Source of the DNA: an uncultured bacterium
Lineage (GTDB): Bacteria; Planctomycetota; UBA1135; GCA-002686595
DNA length: 8,151 nucleotides
Direction: 5' to 3'
Assembly (NCBI GenBank): GCA_913058555.1
Contig: CAJXRJ010000328.1
Location: 1 to 8,151 of the forward strand
Of the stretch, positions 7,019 through 8,151 are shown piece after piece (within the stretch, counting starts at the first letter, position 1; the number at the start of each line of letters is the position of its first letter). Under the pieces are notes generated by a model. It made no database searches. It saw only the letters and a list, made by a program, of their open reading frames with translations, and had not been told where the DNA came from. Position numbers and translations under genes: made by a program.

Positions 7019-8151
7019 ATGGCTGAAGAATCGGGAGAGCCCGTTGGCGCGCCCAAACGAATCCGAATTGGCGATGAGCTGCTGCGGCGGGGCCTCATCA
7101 ACGAGATCCAGCTGCAGGTGGCTTTGTCGGAGCAGCGCCGGGTGCACCGGCCCCTAGGGGAGATCTTCGTTTCCCTTGGATTTGTGCAGGCCATCGACAC
7201 CGCGCGCCTGCTGTCGGAACAGCTCGGGCTTCCGATCGTCACGCCGGATGACATCGAGCCCGAGGACTTCGTTCTCGATGCGCTCGACCCGGACATGGTG
7301 CGGAAGGCTCGGGCATTTCCTTATGCGATCGATGGCGGAACGCTGAGCGTCGCGATGGTGGATCCAACGGATCCCTCTTCGATTGAGGCGGTTCGTGCGG
7401 CCTTCCCGTACTCGCTTTCGATCGTCATGGTCACGGCCGCGGACCTCGATGTGCTCATGCGCCGTCACGCAGGGCGAGGGGCCGCGGACGAAGTCTCCAA
7501 GCTCTTGGCGAACGGTGCGTCGGCCTCGGACGAGCGTCGCGTGCAAGAACTGTCCGACGCCATCGTGCGCGACGGCATTCACCGCGGCGCCACGGATATT
7601 CACATTCAGCCTGAGGAGTACCTGACCCGCGTGCGGTACCGCATCGACGGGGTACTCCGTTCGGCCGAGAGCCTGCCGCAGGAGGTGAGCGATGCCGTGA
7701 TCTCGCGCATCAAGATCAATGCCCGCCTCGACATCGCGGAGAGGCGCCGTCCCCAGGACGGTCGCTTGCGCATGGTGGTGGATGGCCGCGACGTGGACCT
7801 GCGGATGTCGGTGATGCCGAACGTCTACGGGGAGAACATCGTTCTGCGGGTGCTGGATCGCAGTGGAGGGGTCCCGCCCCTCGAAGCATTGGGAGTGGAT
7901 CCCGTTTCGGCGGGTAAGCTCGCCAAGTTGGCGGAGCGCCCCCACGGTCTTTTCCTCGTGACGGGGCCGACGGGGTCCGGCAAGACGACGACGCTCTACG
8001 CCCTCCTCTCCCGCGTGGACTCCATCCAGCGCAACGTCGCGACGATCGAAGACCCCGTCGAGTATTGCATGCCGCTCGTGCGTCAGAGCCAGGTCGACTC
8101 GGCCGTCGGGTACGGGTTTCACGAAGGACTGCGTTCCCTGCTGCGGCAGGA
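7019..8151 (+). CDS. GspE/PilB-type assembly ATPase with MshEN domain (3' end beyond window)
   Basis: The first 377 residues of a type II/IV secretion or pilus-extension ATPase, usually about 550-570 residues. Residues 16-39 and 45-68 form tandem MshEN motifs (RIGDELLRRGLI...LQVALSEQ, then PLGEIFVSLGFV...LLSEQ) with the canonical five-residue spacer. MshEN binds cyclic di-GMP in MshE. Next comes a conserved N-terminal region (FPYAIDGGTLSVAMVDPTDP), then ATDIHIQP (191-198, usually ASDIHIEP) opening the N2 ATPase domain, RYRIDGVL, and RRRPQDGR. The Walker A is GPTGSGKTTT (316-325, Lys322), and the Asp-box is ATIEDPVEY (341-349). The reading frame runs open to the last base, stopping just before the Walker B; the tetracysteine zinc motif and His-box would lie beyond the window. 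The gene starts two bases after the secretin stop, with GGGGG at 7005-7009 as a plausible ribosome site. As the motor it should energise pilin or pseudopilin assembly, docked on the PilM/GspL-like domain of the fusion protein. Confidence 0.93.
   Translation, partial: MAEESGEPVGAPKRIRIGDELLRRGLINEIQLQVALSEQRRVHRPLGEIFVSLGFVQAIDTARLLSEQLGLPIVTPDDIEPEDFVLDALDPDMVRKARAFPYAIDGGTLSVAMVDPTDPSSIEAVRAAFPYSLSIVMVTAADLDVLMRRHAGRGAADEVSKLLANGASASDERRVQELSDAIVRDGIHRGATDIHIQPEEYLTRVRYRIDGVLRSAESLPQEVSDAVISRIKINARLDIAERRRPQDGRLRMVVDGRDVDLRMSVMPNVYGENIVLRVLDRSGGVPPLEALGVDPVSAGKLAKLAERPHGLFLVTGPTGSGKTTTLYALLSRVDSIQRNVATIEDPVEYCMPLVRQSQVDSAVGYGFHEGLRSLLRQ

Noticed and set aside
1..8151. tRNA, rRNA, CRISPR array, natural insertion sequence or toxin-antitoxin
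   Set aside because: None seen; almost every base lies in one of the seven protein genes.

Overview
The window is a metagenome- or isolate-assembly contig end from a high-GC (roughly mid-60s % by eye), didermic bacterium. An outer-membrane secretin and inner-membrane assembly proteins show it is Gram-negative-type. GldG/DUF4340 pairs next to pilus-like genes are compatible with Myxococcota, other former Deltaproteobacteria, Planctomycetota and similar lineages; the sequence alone does not decide between them. All genes are on the + strand and packed almost without gaps. The first 37 bases are not genomic: positions 4-37 match the Illumina Nextera read-2 transposase adapter, so the true contig starts at about 38 and the first gene is cut there.

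Region 1 (38-2462) holds two overlapping genes of a GldG-type ABC export module: a 5'-truncated GldG-like auxiliary protein and a DUF4340 protein. The ABC permease and ATPase that normally accompany them would lie upstream, off the contig.

Region 2 (2463-2534) is a 72-base gap that ends in a perfect 8-bp inverted repeat (2508-2532), two bases before the next start codon. No sigma-70-like promoter is recognisable in it.

Region 3 (2535-8151) is a five-gene type IV pilus / type II secretion (T4P/T2SS) assembly cassette. It encodes a PilM-PilN fusion (GspL-like architecture), a PilO/GspM-like protein, a PilP/GspC-like protein with a homology-region domain, a short lipoprotein secretin (PilQ/GspD family), and the N-terminal two thirds of a GspE/PilB-type ATPase that runs off the window. 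Gene order follows pilM-N-O-P-Q-B, but the protein architectures lean towards T2SS: an L-type fusion and a membrane-anchored C-type protein. I infer one machine: the inner-membrane L/M-like platform and the C/P-like connector link a cytoplasmic ATPase to the secretin. The ATPase carries a tandem MshEN motif that predicts control by cyclic di-GMP.

Whether the machine builds a pilus or secretes protein cannot be settled here, because the pseudopilin/pilin, platform protein (PilC/GspF), retraction ATPase and prepilin peptidase are not in the window.
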